A stretch of DNA of 64,000 nucleotides, from assembly GCA_900317155.1 (NCBI GenBank), contig ONFO01000001.1:62001-126000 (forward strand), read 5' to 3'. Positions 8,507 through 16,569 of the stretch are shown here, one piece after another. Under the pieces are notes generated by a model. It searched no databases and was not told the origin of the DNA. It worked only from the letters and a program-made list of their open reading frames with translations. The stretch comes from an uncultured Bacteroidales bacterium. GTDB taxonomy: Bacteria > Bacteroidota > Bacteroidia > Bacteroidales > F082. Both the position numbers and the translations under genes were made by a program. Position 1 is the first letter of the stretch; each line of letters opens with the position of its first letter.

Positions 8507-10447
8507 GTGAAATGGTGTTTGCACATAGTGAGCTTTTTGGTTGGGCTGGCCATGCTGGTGGCTTGCTCTAAACCAGCTAAAGTTGAGGTCCCTGAGCCTG
8601 TCGAAGGGCCGACCCTAGTATTATCTCAAATCGACACCCTGATGTGGCACCATCCTGACAGTGCCTTGGCGGTGATGATGGAGTTTGCGGCAAGCCCCAA
8701 GGCCGACAGCCTCGATGCCTTTAACGGGCATTATTGCCAACTGCTGATTGCGGAGCTGCTGTTTAAGAATGACTATGGGCAGAGCAACCGCGAAGATGTG
8801 CTGAAGGCGGTGGGGTATTTCGACAGCCTAAACTTCACCCTGAACGACACCCCCACCCCCAAAAGCCTCATAGCGGGCGCAGACCCGCTATCTCCGACAC
8901 GAAACGACAACATCGTTTTTCTCTCGGCCCGCGCCCATTATATGAATGGTGTGGGATACTATGAACACGACAGTATTGTGGCGGCTTGCGGGGAGTATCT
9001 GAAGGCATTGGAGATTGTGGCAACGCATTTCCCCAATGTAGAGACAGTGTGTACACCATCTCTACCGATAGCCCACCTGCCTCGATTTATGGCGTTGACA
9101 TACGGGCGGCTTGGAGATTTGTTTTCGAAACAATATATGCAGGAACCCGCCATTATTTGCTACAAGAAAGGCCTCATTTTCAATAGTATAGAGCCAACTT
9201 CTCCCAATAGCACGGCCAAAACGTGGAGTCTCCTTACAAAACAATACTACAAAATAAACCAATTGGATAGTGCCAAGTATTGTTTCAACGAGTCCTTGAG
9301 GCAGTTGCACGATACAAACAATATGATTTACAGGGATTTGATTTCGTTATCAGCCGTTGTTTATTTTGATGAAAACAGAGGCGGCGAAGAACCTGTAAAT
9401 GATTTGAAACGTATGGCGGTTCAATCACCTACTGAAGACGAAAAGTTGACGCGATATAATACCATTGCAAACATTTATTATTTAACCAATCAATATGATT
9501 CTGCATTGGTCTACTTTACTCAAGTATTTGAAAACAAAGGTGATGCTGCAATGAAAAGATCTGCCGCCAGATTTTTACGCGACATTTACCAAAGCCGAGG
9601 TGATACACTAATGGCTACCCAATATGCTGTATATCAAGTGGAAAATGCAGTTTCTCAAGCGGAAAGCAACGCACAAGTCTCACAACTCAACGACCTGTTT
9701 CAGCAGCATTTGCAATGGGAGCAAGAGCGAGCCGAAGCCGAAAGGCAGCAGGCAGCGCGGCTGCGGAAGAACAGGATGATCGTTGTGGTGAGCGTTCTCG
9801 TTGTGGTGGCGGCGCTGTTGGCTTGGCTGCTGCATAGGCGCAAGATGAAGCAGCAGCGCGACGAGGCAGACCAACAGATGGAGGCCGTGCAAGAGGCGCA
9901 TCGGTTGGAGAACCAGAAAATAGAGGCCGAACGAGAGGCGCACCGATTGGAGAAAGCTTCGATGTCGGGAAGGCTGAAACGGAGCAACCAGGAGCTGCGC
10001 GAGCTGAAGGACCAGATGCGGCAACAGGCGGGCAATGGTGCGCCGAAACAGGAGGCGCAAGCCGAATCGTTCAATCAAGAGCCTATTTGTCGCCTCATTA
10101 TGGAGCGGGTACACGAAGGGCAATTCAAGGCGCAGATGGATTGCAAGTTATACCAGGACTATGCCTTGAGCAAGGAGCAGGTGATGGCTTTGCGCGAGGC
10201 TGCCGACCGCCACTTCAATCAGTTCACCGTCCGTTTGGCCAAGGCCTATCCCAACCTCACCAAGGGCGACCTTGACTATTGCTGCCTCTATCTGCTCGGC
10301 CTTTCGGATGCCGACGTTTCGGCCTTGATGCAGCGTGCCTACAACACCGTGAGCGAGCGCAGCCGCAAACTGAAAGGCATTTTCGGCAGCGAGGAGCCGC
10401 TTTCCGCGACGCTTCGAGGCTTTTCCAACGAATCTACATCTATCTGA
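8507..10447 (+). CDS. Membrane-anchored TPR regulator with C-terminal LuxR-like helix-turn-helix
   Basis: The protein (about 646 aa) begins with a lipoprotein-type signal (LAMLVACSKP). It has a long TPR-like helical region (about 40-410), one transmembrane helix (about 424-442, IVVVSVLVVVAALLAWLL), a charged coiled coil (about 445-520) and a C-terminal module LTKGDLDYCCLYLLGLS...NTVSERSRKLKG that resembles LuxR/GerE helix-turn-helices. This layout is known for Bacteroidota one-component membrane regulators that sense outside and bind DNA inside; the ligand is unknown. A -7 element TATTTTTG (8495-8502) ends 4 bp before the GTG at 8507, favouring that start and a leaderless mRNA. A short palindromic repeat encodes VPEPVEGP near residue 30. 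It precedes the T9SS/lipoprotein cluster. Confidence 0.75.
   Translation: MKWCLHIVSFLVGLAMLVACSKPAKVEVPEPVEGPTLVLSQIDTLMWHHPDSALAVMMEFAASPKADSLDAFNGHYCQLLIAELLFKNDYGQSNREDVLKAVGYFDSLNFTLNDTPTPKSLIAGADPLSPTRNDNIVFLSARAHYMNGVGYYEHDSIVAACGEYLKALEIVATHFPNVETVCTPSLPIAHLPRFMALTYGRLGDLFSKQYMQEPAIICYKKGLIFNSIEPTSPNSTAKTWSLLTKQYYKINQLDSAKYCFNESLRQLHDTNNMIYRDLISLSAVVYFDENRGGEEPVNDLKRMAVQSPTEDEKLTRYNTIANIYYLTNQYDSALVYFTQVFENKGDAAMKRSAARFLRDIYQSRGDTLMATQYAVYQVENAVSQAESNAQVSQLNDLFQQHLQWEQERAEAERQQAARLRKNRMIVVVSVLVVVAALLAWLLHRRKMKQQRDEADQQMEAVQEAHRLENQKIEAEREAHRLEKASMSGRLKRSNQELRELKDQMRQQAGNGAPKQEAQAESFNQEPICRLIMERVHEGQFKAQMDCKLYQDYALSKEQVMALREAADRHFNQFTVRLAKAYPNLTKGDLDYCCLYLLGLSDADVSALMQRAYNTVSERSRKLKGIFGSEEPLSATLRGFSNESTSI
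8587..8610. repeat. Short palindromic repeat encoding VPEPVEG
   Basis: The 24-bp segment begins GGTCCCTGAGCC and ends GAAGGGCC; CCCT and AGGG can pair around a 10-12 nt loop. This motif and its peptide PEPVEG recur as a dispersed element in many bacterial genomes (from memory). Here it sits in frame just after the lipobox of the TPR regulator. Confidence 0.55.
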
Positions 10448-10553
10448 TTATAGGGACGATAGCCAAAAACCCGCACAAATCCGCACATTGTTTTTCTTGA
10501 CAGGTGCGGGGATGTTGGTGTAGTTTTGCCGAAAATTTCAAAATCATACGAAT

Positions 10554-12083
10554 ATGAAAATGACAAAACAATTCATGATGATCTGCTGCCTGATGGTTAT
10601 GGCGGCGACGGGTTACGGTCAAGATGGCCTTTGGGATGCTGACTGGGATTTCAGCGCCGAGTGCCAAACGGGGCAAACCCTGTATTACAAAATTTCAGAT
10701 TCCATTAATTATGAGGTGACAATGACACATCCTGCCCCTTATAATGGTGTATTGGAAACTTGGGATGGATATGAAAAGCCGACGGGCGAAATCATTTTTC
10801 CTTCGGAAGTGATTTATGATGGTATTTCATATACGGTTACCCGTATTGAAGACGGTGCTTTTATGAATTGTAAAAACTTGACAGGCGACTTAATCATTCC
10901 TAATTCGGTGATTTCTATCGGATTTCAAGCGTTTGACAATTGTCTCCGATTTTCAGGTAATTTATTGATACCTAATTCTGTTGAGTTTATTGAAGATTAT
11001 GCTTTCAACGGTCTTACTAACATCACTGGCGAAATCAACATTCCAAATTCGGTGGTTGCCATAGGAGAAAAGGCTTTTGCCAGTTTTTGGAAAATCACCG
11101 CATTCAGGATTCCCGAGTCGGTCACTTATTTGGCACCTGGGTTTATCTGGGCTTGCGAGAAACTTGTGACTTTGGAAGTGGACGAGAACAATCCTGTCTA
11201 TTATTCCGAAAGCAATGCCGTCATCGAGCGGGAGACAAAGAAACTGGTGCAGGGCACAAAGACCACCGTTATCCCCGAAGACATTACCGTTATTGGAGCG
11301 ATGGCGTTTGAAGCCGTTGAGAACAAAGGGAACCTTGTCATTCCGCAGTCCGTTATCTCCATTGAGGACGAGGCCTTCAAATATGCGCACTTCACTGGCA
11401 CCTTGAACCTTCCAGAGAACTTGCAGTATATTGGGAAATACGCGTTTTATTTCAGTTATTGTACGGGAGCATTGTATATTCCCGACGGTGTTTCCTTTAT
11501 TGGCGAATATACATTTACCAATTCAGGGTTTTCGGAAATCCATCTTCCCAAATCGTTGAAAACCATTGAAGGGAATACTTTTTACAATTGCACCCGTTTG
11601 GAAATGGTGGAAATCCAGTCGGAGGTCGACAGCATCGGATCGGGTGTTTTCCAACACTGCAACAGGTTGAATTGCCTAAAAGTCCATTGCGAGGTTCCGC
11701 CAGAGTGTTGGTATAGCGCCTTTAGTGGTGTTTCTCGTGATATACCCGTCCACATCCCTGTCGGGACGCTTGCCGACTATCAAAGCGCGCCTTATTGGAA
11801 CGAGTTTACCAACTTCATCGAAGACGGTTTGATGTCGGTGGATGAGCAAGAAACGAGCCTGGTTCAAGTGACTTGCTATCCCAATCCTGCCAAGGAAAAG
11901 GTGACGATAGATGGCATTGAAGCCGCCGAAGTGCAGGTTTATAATGCCCTTGGGCAGGTGGTGAAGACGGTGCGAAACTCAAATGAAATTAATGTGGCTG
12001 GTTTGGCGGAAGGAGTTTATTTGGTGAGGATTACCGATGCAAAGGGAGTTTCGCAGATGGAACGCATTACGGTAAAAAGATAA
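10554..12083 (+). CDS. Secreted BspA-like leucine-rich repeat protein with T9SS sorting domain
   Basis: A 509-aa exported protein. It has a signal peptide (MICCLMVMAATGYG) and a run of about eleven LRR_5 (BspA/TpLRR) repeats with the pattern LxIPxSVxxIGxxAF between residues about 90 and 400. A C-terminal type A T9SS sorting domain (about 440-509) contains CYPNPAKEKVTI, VQVYNALGQVV and LAEGVYLVRI. BspA-like repeats often mediate adhesion in host-associated Bacteroidales; that role is inferred. A -7 element TAGTTTTG (10521-10528) lies 25 bp upstream. The sorting domain is almost identical to that of the neighbouring 12475-13761 protein, which implies recent duplication or gene conversion. Confidence 0.88.
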   Translation: MKMTKQFMMICCLMVMAATGYGQDGLWDADWDFSAECQTGQTLYYKISDSINYEVTMTHPAPYNGVLETWDGYEKPTGEIIFPSEVIYDGISYTVTRIEDGAFMNCKNLTGDLIIPNSVISIGFQAFDNCLRFSGNLLIPNSVEFIEDYAFNGLTNITGEINIPNSVVAIGEKAFASFWKITAFRIPESVTYLAPGFIWACEKLVTLEVDENNPVYYSESNAVIERETKKLVQGTKTTVIPEDITVIGAMAFEAVENKGNLVIPQSVISIEDEAFKYAHFTGTLNLPENLQYIGKYAFYFSYCTGALYIPDGVSFIGEYTFTNSGFSEIHLPKSLKTIEGNTFYNCTRLEMVEIQSEVDSIGSGVFQHCNRLNCLKVHCEVPPECWYSAFSGVSRDIPVHIPVGTLADYQSAPYWNEFTNFIEDGLMSVDEQETSLVQVTCYPNPAKEKVTIDGIEAAEVQVYNALGQVVKTVRNSNEINVAGLAEGVYLVRITDAKGVSQMERITVKR

Positions 12084-12086
12084 GCC

Positions 12087-12320
12087 ATGAAAAATTCGCC
12101 TGCATCCAAGATTCTCGCGGCAGCAGTGGTTGCTTTGGCCGCCCTGCTGCTGGCGGGATGCCAGCAAAATGACCAAAAGGAGCCTGCCAAAACCCTTATC
12201 CAAAGCGGTAAGGAGCAGGCCGACAGCCTGAAAAAGGACTCGGTGGAGGCCTTCAAAGAGCGGATGATGCGGTGGAGGGTGCTGCATGGAGGGATGAGCA
12301 GGTGGGAGAGCGATAAATGA
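12087..12320 (+). CDS. Small lipoprotein of unknown function
   Basis: A 77-aa protein with a clear lipoprotein signal: basic start, hydrophobic run ILAAAVVALAALLLAGC and lipobox LAGC with Cys about 25. A short, highly charged tail follows (QNDQKEPAKTL, then KKDSVEAFKERMMRW) that is probably helical. It starts only 3 nt after the LRR gene stop and so is translated from the same mRNA. No family is recognised. The lipobox and position support a real gene despite its size. Confidence 0.65.
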   Translation: MKNSPASKILAAAVVALAALLLAGCQQNDQKEPAKTLIQSGKEQADSLKKDSVEAFKERMMRWRVLHGGMSRWESDK

Positions 12321-12321
12321 A

Positions 12322-12429
12322 ATGTTGTAATCTGGAACTGCAACATGTTGTAAAACAACGAAGTGGCTTTGCAAATGTTTGTAATGGCCTTTGGACTTGA
12401 AAAAACAGCTAAAATTTGCTATACTTTTG
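12322..12429 (+). promoter_or_regulatory. Conserved promoter module, copy A
   Basis: Dyad ATGTTG-N13-CAACAT at 12322-12346, then a conserved block (GTTTGTAATGG, CTTGAAAAA) and the -7 element TACTTTTG at 12422-12429. The gap from dyad to -7 is 75 bp. The same layout, with identical spacing, recurs at 15438-15545. Confidence 0.65.
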
Positions 12430-12474
12430 CGGCATAGATTTCAAAACGAATAATTAACCTTAAATTACAGTATT

Positions 12475-13761
12475 ATGAACAACAGAAAATTCAGATTCGG
12501 AACGCTGCTGGTGTTTTTGGCGGCAATGACTTGCACTGTGGTTTCGTCCTTTGCACAACAAACCAGAGATGGACAAGATTTGCTCAAACAGATGCAAAGC
12601 AAAATCAGGCAGGTGGAAAAATGGAACCGTTACGCCAACACCTTCAGCGAGCAATTGGATAGCGTTTACGGTGACTTCCAAAAAAGTGTGTTCGGGTATG
12701 ATGAGCGCTTCAACTGCGTGAAAATCGACTATTACTGGTTTGATGACAGTTGGATGTACGACTATACCGAGAAGTATGCCTATGATGAGCAAGACCGTAT
12801 CACGATGATCATGGATAGCACTGAAGGCCATGCCAGTAAATCAGTATTCCTATATGAGAATGGCGAATGGATTTCAGATGAATATGAATACGAACTTGAT
12901 GGTGATGAGTGGATTGCCATCGGCAAATACACCTACGAATACGATGCGGACGGTCACATGGTGCTGTCGGTAGGCTATGCTCTTGAAGAGGATTGGGTGC
13001 CCGAAAACAAGATGACATGGGAATACGAGGACGGAAAACTTCAGAACGACATCTATTATTACCATGGCGAGAACAGCTGGAATCCACTCACAAGGAACGA
13101 TTACTATTACAACGCCGAAGGTCTCTGCCGAGAACAGTTACAAAGCAATTGGGAAGGAGACTGGACAGAGAGCTGGAAGGTTGAATACGAATATGATGAA
13201 GTTGGCAACCGGCATACAGAAACCACATCGACCATTTATGAACTTGACGACTGGGTATACACCTACATGACTGAATATTATTATGATGCCAACGGGAATT
13301 GCTATTCTTCAGCGAGTTACTACAACGGCGACTTACGGGATTGGGAACTGGAAAGCACGATGACCTACAATTATGACCTCTCGGTGCCAGTGGAAACCGT
13401 TGCGGGTATCATGATGGTTTGGGATGAGGAGTTGCCCATCCATAACAAATTGCTGGATTGGGAGTTGCGTGCAAACGATGATGGCTATACCACCACATTC
13501 TATTATTCAAATTGCGTGGGCTTAAATGAAAAGACGGAAAGCTTGTTGACTATTTATCCCAACCCTGCCAAGGAAAAGGTGACGATTGACGGTATTGAAG
13601 TTGCCGAAGTGCAGGTTTATAATGCCATCGGGCAATTGGTGAAGACTGTAAGAAACTCAAACGAAATCGGCGTAGAGGGCTTGCCGGAAGGGGTTTATCT
13701 GCTGCACATCCACGACAAGCAAGGCGTATCCCATACGAATCGGATAACCATCGCGAAATAA
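12475..13761 (+). CDS. Secreted YD-repeat-like protein with T9SS sorting domain
   Basis: A 428-aa exported protein. The signal peptide (LLVFLAAMTCTVVSSFAQ) is followed by a Tyr/Asp/Glu-rich region (about 65-330) of repeated strands such as YEYDADGHMV, YYYNAEGLC and YEYDEVGNR, resembling YD/Rhs-type beta repeats. The C-terminal T9SS type A sorting domain (about 360-428) contains IYPNPAKEKVTI and LPEGVYLLHI. It should be exported across the outer membrane and anchored or released at the surface. Function is unknown. Its promoter carries the conserved ATGTTG-N13-CAACAT module. Confidence 0.8.
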   Translation: MNNRKFRFGTLLVFLAAMTCTVVSSFAQQTRDGQDLLKQMQSKIRQVEKWNRYANTFSEQLDSVYGDFQKSVFGYDERFNCVKIDYYWFDDSWMYDYTEKYAYDEQDRITMIMDSTEGHASKSVFLYENGEWISDEYEYELDGDEWIAIGKYTYEYDADGHMVLSVGYALEEDWVPENKMTWEYEDGKLQNDIYYYHGENSWNPLTRNDYYYNAEGLCREQLQSNWEGDWTESWKVEYEYDEVGNRHTETTSTIYELDDWVYTYMTEYYYDANGNCYSSASYYNGDLRDWELESTMTYNYDLSVPVETVAGIMMVWDEELPIHNKLLDWELRANDDGYTTTFYYSNCVGLNEKTESLLTIYPNPAKEKVTIDGIEVAEVQVYNAIGQLVKTVRNSNEIGVEGLPEGVYLLHIHDKQGVSHTNRITIAK

Positions 13762-13832
13762 GCCATAAGAAAAACCATCTTTGGCCTGATTTTTGCATAA
13801 TAATCATCTTGTAACTTTAAAATCAACGAGTT

Positions 13833-14396
13833 ATGAAAACAATTAGTTTCAATAAGCGAATTTTGACCACAGTGGTCATCGCTTTGCTTTGCTGCTTTTC
13901 GGCAAAGGCACAAATCACCCCTTCGGTGTATGCCGGTATGGGGAATTATACCAATCTGGGAGGAATGGTTGGAATAGGAACCGAAATACAGTACAAATTC
14001 GTTTCTGTCAATGCCGCCATTGGGTATGATGGCTGCAACCAGGCATTCTTTCATAAAGGGCATTATGCGGGTAAGGAACGCGTCGGCGACAATCCTTTCA
14101 TGGGATTCGATGTCGGCGTGAAGTGCTATTTCTACAAAGGCTTTTTCGGAGGCGTGAACTATGGCCTTTTAGGCAAATATTGTCTGGAAGAGACCGCAGA
14201 ACGGGTCAGGGTGGACAATTTTTACGACTTTTCCTTCACGCTGGGCTATAAATGGCACTGTTACCAAAGATTTTATGGAATGGCCTGGCTGGGGGTGACT
14301 TCCAATAAGGATGCGAATCAGTTCGTGTTTATCTTTGACAGCAAAAGTTTTGTACCCAGGGTGGGCTTAATCATTGAATATGAGTTTAAACATTAA
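13833..14396 (+). CDS. Small outer-membrane beta-barrel-like protein
   Basis: 187 aa with a signal peptide ending AKAQ. The mature part alternates aromatic and polar residues in short strands (VYAGMGNYTNLGGMVGIG, VSVNAAIGYDG, FFGGVNYGLLGKY, FSFTLGYKW) and ends in VGLIIEYEFKH. This suits an eight-strand barrel, though the end is not the classic terminal Phe. No close family is recognised. It is separated from its neighbours by 71 nt upstream and 13 nt downstream, so it is probably co-transcribed with the following lipoprotein gene. Confidence 0.6.
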   Translation: MKTISFNKRILTTVVIALLCCFSAKAQITPSVYAGMGNYTNLGGMVGIGTEIQYKFVSVNAAIGYDGCNQAFFHKGHYAGKERVGDNPFMGFDVGVKCYFYKGFFGGVNYGLLGKYCLEETAERVRVDNFYDFSFTLGYKWHCYQRFYGMAWLGVTSNKDANQFVFIFDSKSFVPRVGLIIEYEFKH

Positions 14397-14409
14397 AAAT
14401 TAAATAGTT

Positions 14410-15411
14410 ATGAAAACAATTGCCAAATCAATAATCCTAATTGCGGTCATGATTCTTTTCGGGTCATGCAGCAAAATCGTGCAAGAGAGTCCCGAAACCA
14501 TCACCATCAGCGGCCATATCACCGACGAGGATGGACAACCTGTTGAAAATGTAAGCATTGACTTGATGTACATAACACGCATGAACTTGTTGGGCTTTTA
14601 CTATGGTACAGGCATTCACGCGAAGACCGATGAAAACGGCTATTATTCCATCCAGTTTGACAACAACGACGATTATTCCTATCGGTTGGATATCGAAAAG
14701 TCGGGGTATCACTACGTACAAAGTTACAGTGTTGACCGATGGATTGCCTCGCAAGAACACGATGTGGTGATGAGGAAAAAAGAAGAATACGTCGACCTCG
14801 GTTTGCCGAGCCGCACCATGTGGGCCAACTGCAATGTGGGAACCAACAAACCTGAAGGCATTGGCGATTACTTTGCGTGGGGAGAAGTTGTTCCCAAATC
14901 CACTTACAGTTGGGAAAACTACATACACTGCAACGGAGCTGGTGACCAGTTGACCAAGTATTGCAACAATCCAGCCTACGGCTACAACCACTTCACCGAC
15001 GCTTTGACGATATTGGACAGACCCGATGATGCCGGTTGGTGCAACTTCGATTCCAATCAAGGACCGCAGATTCCAAGCAAGGAACAATGGCAGGAACTGT
15101 ACCAAAACACCACGCATACATGGACTACCCTAAACGGTGTGGCAGGTGTCCGTTTCGAGGCTAGCAACGGCAACAGCATTTTCCTGCCTGCTGCCGGAAT
15201 GCGCCATGATAACGGAAACACCGTGAGTGTTGAACACGGCTACTACTGGTTGAATTCGTTCGATACGGGAAATCCGACCAATGCATGGAACTTCATGATC
15301 GGTGCCGACCTTGACGTCATTGGCAACAGCACGGCCACAGCCGAACGATACATAGGCTTTTCTGTGCGTCCGGTGCATCCTTACGGTTGGCCATTTTGCG
15401 CTACCAATTAA
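14410..15411 (+). CDS. Lipoprotein with carboxypeptidase-regulatory-like and FISUMP-type domains
   Basis: A 333-aa lipoprotein (lipobox LFGSC, Cys about 19). Residues about 30-115 form a carboxypeptidase-regulatory-like beta-sandwich (ISGHITDEDGQPVENVSIDL, TDENGYYSIQF). From about 125 the sequence EYVDLGLPSRTMWANCNVG, GDYFAWGEVVPKSTYSWENY and GYYWLNSFD matches the Fibrobacter-succinogenes-major-paralogous (FISUMP) type domain common in gut Bacteroidota surface lipoproteins. It is likely surface exposed; the ligand is unknown. It lies 13 nt behind the barrel gene. Confidence 0.8.
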   Translation: MKTIAKSIILIAVMILFGSCSKIVQESPETITISGHITDEDGQPVENVSIDLMYITRMNLLGFYYGTGIHAKTDENGYYSIQFDNNDDYSYRLDIEKSGYHYVQSYSVDRWIASQEHDVVMRKKEEYVDLGLPSRTMWANCNVGTNKPEGIGDYFAWGEVVPKSTYSWENYIHCNGAGDQLTKYCNNPAYGYNHFTDALTILDRPDDAGWCNFDSNQGPQIPSKEQWQELYQNTTHTWTTLNGVAGVRFEASNGNSIFLPAAGMRHDNGNTVSVEHGYYWLNSFDTGNPTNAWNFMIGADLDVIGNSTATAERYIGFSVRPVHPYGWPFCATN

Positions 15412-15437
15412 AGCAGATGGAGAATGCAATGCGTAAA

Positions 15438-15545
15438 ATGTTGTAAAACAAAAATGCAACATATTAAAAATCAAATAGATAAATTGACAAAAGTTTGTAA
15501 TGGACTCGGATCTTGAAAAACCAGCAGTTTTTTGCTATAATTTTG
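15438..15545 (+). promoter_or_regulatory. Conserved promoter module, copy B
   Basis: Dyad ATGTTG-N13-CAACAT at 15438-15462. It is followed by GTTTGTAATGG, CTTGAAAAA and the -7 element TAATTTTG (15538-15545). Dyad-to-box spacing is 75 bp, as in copy A. Confidence 0.65.
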
Positions 15546-15591
15546 CAGAACGAAATTCAACACTTATTCAATCATCTAAAATCGAGTCGTT

Positions 15592-16116
15592 ATGTTCAAC
15601 AAAAAAACTTGTTTCAGTATGCTGCTGTTGGCCCTGGTTTTGATGCCAACCTTGTTTAACTCTTGCAAAGAAAAGGTAGAAACCGTCGAAGTTTCGGAAT
15701 TGTACCATGTGTGGCATTGGAAATCTACATCGGTAGGCGGTTTCGTTGGATTGGTTTATCCCGAATCGGACAAAACCCTGATCTTTGAATTCGATTCCGA
15801 TAACCGTTTAAACGTTGAATATGACGGTGAGATGTTGGCTACGGGCGAGCAGGTCACCGTCACGAAATCCAACAACACCACTTATGGCGATTATTACATC
15901 ACTTTGCCCAAGGAATTGCAGAAAAAAATCCGGCAACGCACTGGCCAAACCGAGGCACACCTTATTCTTGAGGGTTATCTTCGTTTCGAGTACCCAGACA
16001 ATGGCGAAACTTGGCTGTTTATTACCAGCAAAGACGGAAAGAATGTGGGTGTGGAAGGTGGAGCGGATTTCCATGGCCAAACGTGTTTTGCGCGTGGCAT
16101 GGAGCTTCATCAATAA
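15592..16116 (+). CDS. Lipoprotein of unknown function (lipocalin-like size)
   Basis: 174 aa. The lipoprotein signal ends in lipobox LFNSC (Cys about 23). The mature part is beta-rich (LYHVWHWKSTSVGGF, TLIFEFDSDNRLNVEYDG, LILEGYLRFEYPDNGETWLFITS), reminiscent of small lipocalin-like lipoproteins of Bacteroidota, but I cannot name the family. Its promoter is the second copy of the ATGTTG-N13-CAACAT module, linking it to the T9SS gene at 12475. rnpB follows directly. Confidence 0.65.
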   Translation: MFNKKTCFSMLLLALVLMPTLFNSCKEKVETVEVSELYHVWHWKSTSVGGFVGLVYPESDKTLIFEFDSDNRLNVEYDGEMLATGEQVTVTKSNNTTYGDYYITLPKELQKKIRQRTGQTEAHLILEGYLRFEYPDNGETWLFITSKDGKNVGVEGGADFHGQTCFARGMELHQ

Positions 16117-16144
16117 GTTGATGGCTTGGTATCAAAAAAAACTG

Positions 16145-16152
16145 TAATTTTG
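16145..16152 (+). promoter_or_regulatory. -7 promoter element of rnpB
   Basis: TAATTTTG matches TAnnTTTG and ends 7 bp before the first base of the P1 helix at 16159. Confidence 0.7.
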
Positions 16153-16158
16153 CGCCGC

Positions 16159-16522
16159 GATTCAGGCAGACTGTCGCGGGTCGGGAAAGCCGGCGCGAGG
16201 AAAGTCGGGACAGCACAGAGCACCATACTTCTTAACAGGAAGGTGCCCGCAAGGGCAACAGCAAGTGCCACAGAAACATACCGCCTGCGAAGGTAAGGGT
16301 GAAAACGCGAGGTAAGAGCTCACGCATCGGGTGGTGACATTCCGGTGAGGTAAACCTTATGGGCTGCAAGTCCAAGTATAGAGGCAACGAAGCTTTCGGG
16401 CTTCAAGAGGGCTGCTCGTCCGTGTCTCAGGGTAGGGCGCTTGAGCCTGCGGGCGACCGCAGGTCTAGAGAAATGACAGTCGCCCCGCAAGGGGAACAGA
16501 ATCCCGCTTATACGTCTGGGTC
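16159..16522 (+). ncRNA. rnpB: RNase P RNA (bacterial type A)
   Basis: RNase P RNA is the catalytic RNA that removes tRNA 5' leaders. The conserved GCGAGGAAAGTC block lies near 16195. GGTAAGGGTGAAA and AGAGCTCACGCAT follow in the middle, and ACAGAATCCCGCTTAT lies near 16497. The 5' segment GATTCAGGC (16159-16167) pairs with GTCTGGGTC (16514-16522) to form P1, which sets both ends. Its own promoter and a terminator flank it. Confidence 0.93.
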
Positions 16523-16534
16523 GTTAATTAACAG

Positions 16535-16565
16535 GAAGTTCCGCTTTAGCGGGACTTCTTTGTTT
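16535..16565 (+). terminator. rnpB terminator
   Basis: GAAGTTCCGC-TTTA-GCGGGACTTC hairpin (one G-T pair) followed by TTTGTTTT, 12 bp after P1 closes. It also lies at the 3' end of the convergent transporter gene. Confidence 0.85.
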
Positions 16566-16569
16566 TGTA

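Noticed and set aside
10470..10510. CCCGCAC / GTGCGGG inverted repeat upstream of the LRR gene
   Set aside because: Arms are short and 27 bp apart with no T-run. It could be an operator or the end of the previous transcript, but nothing decides it.
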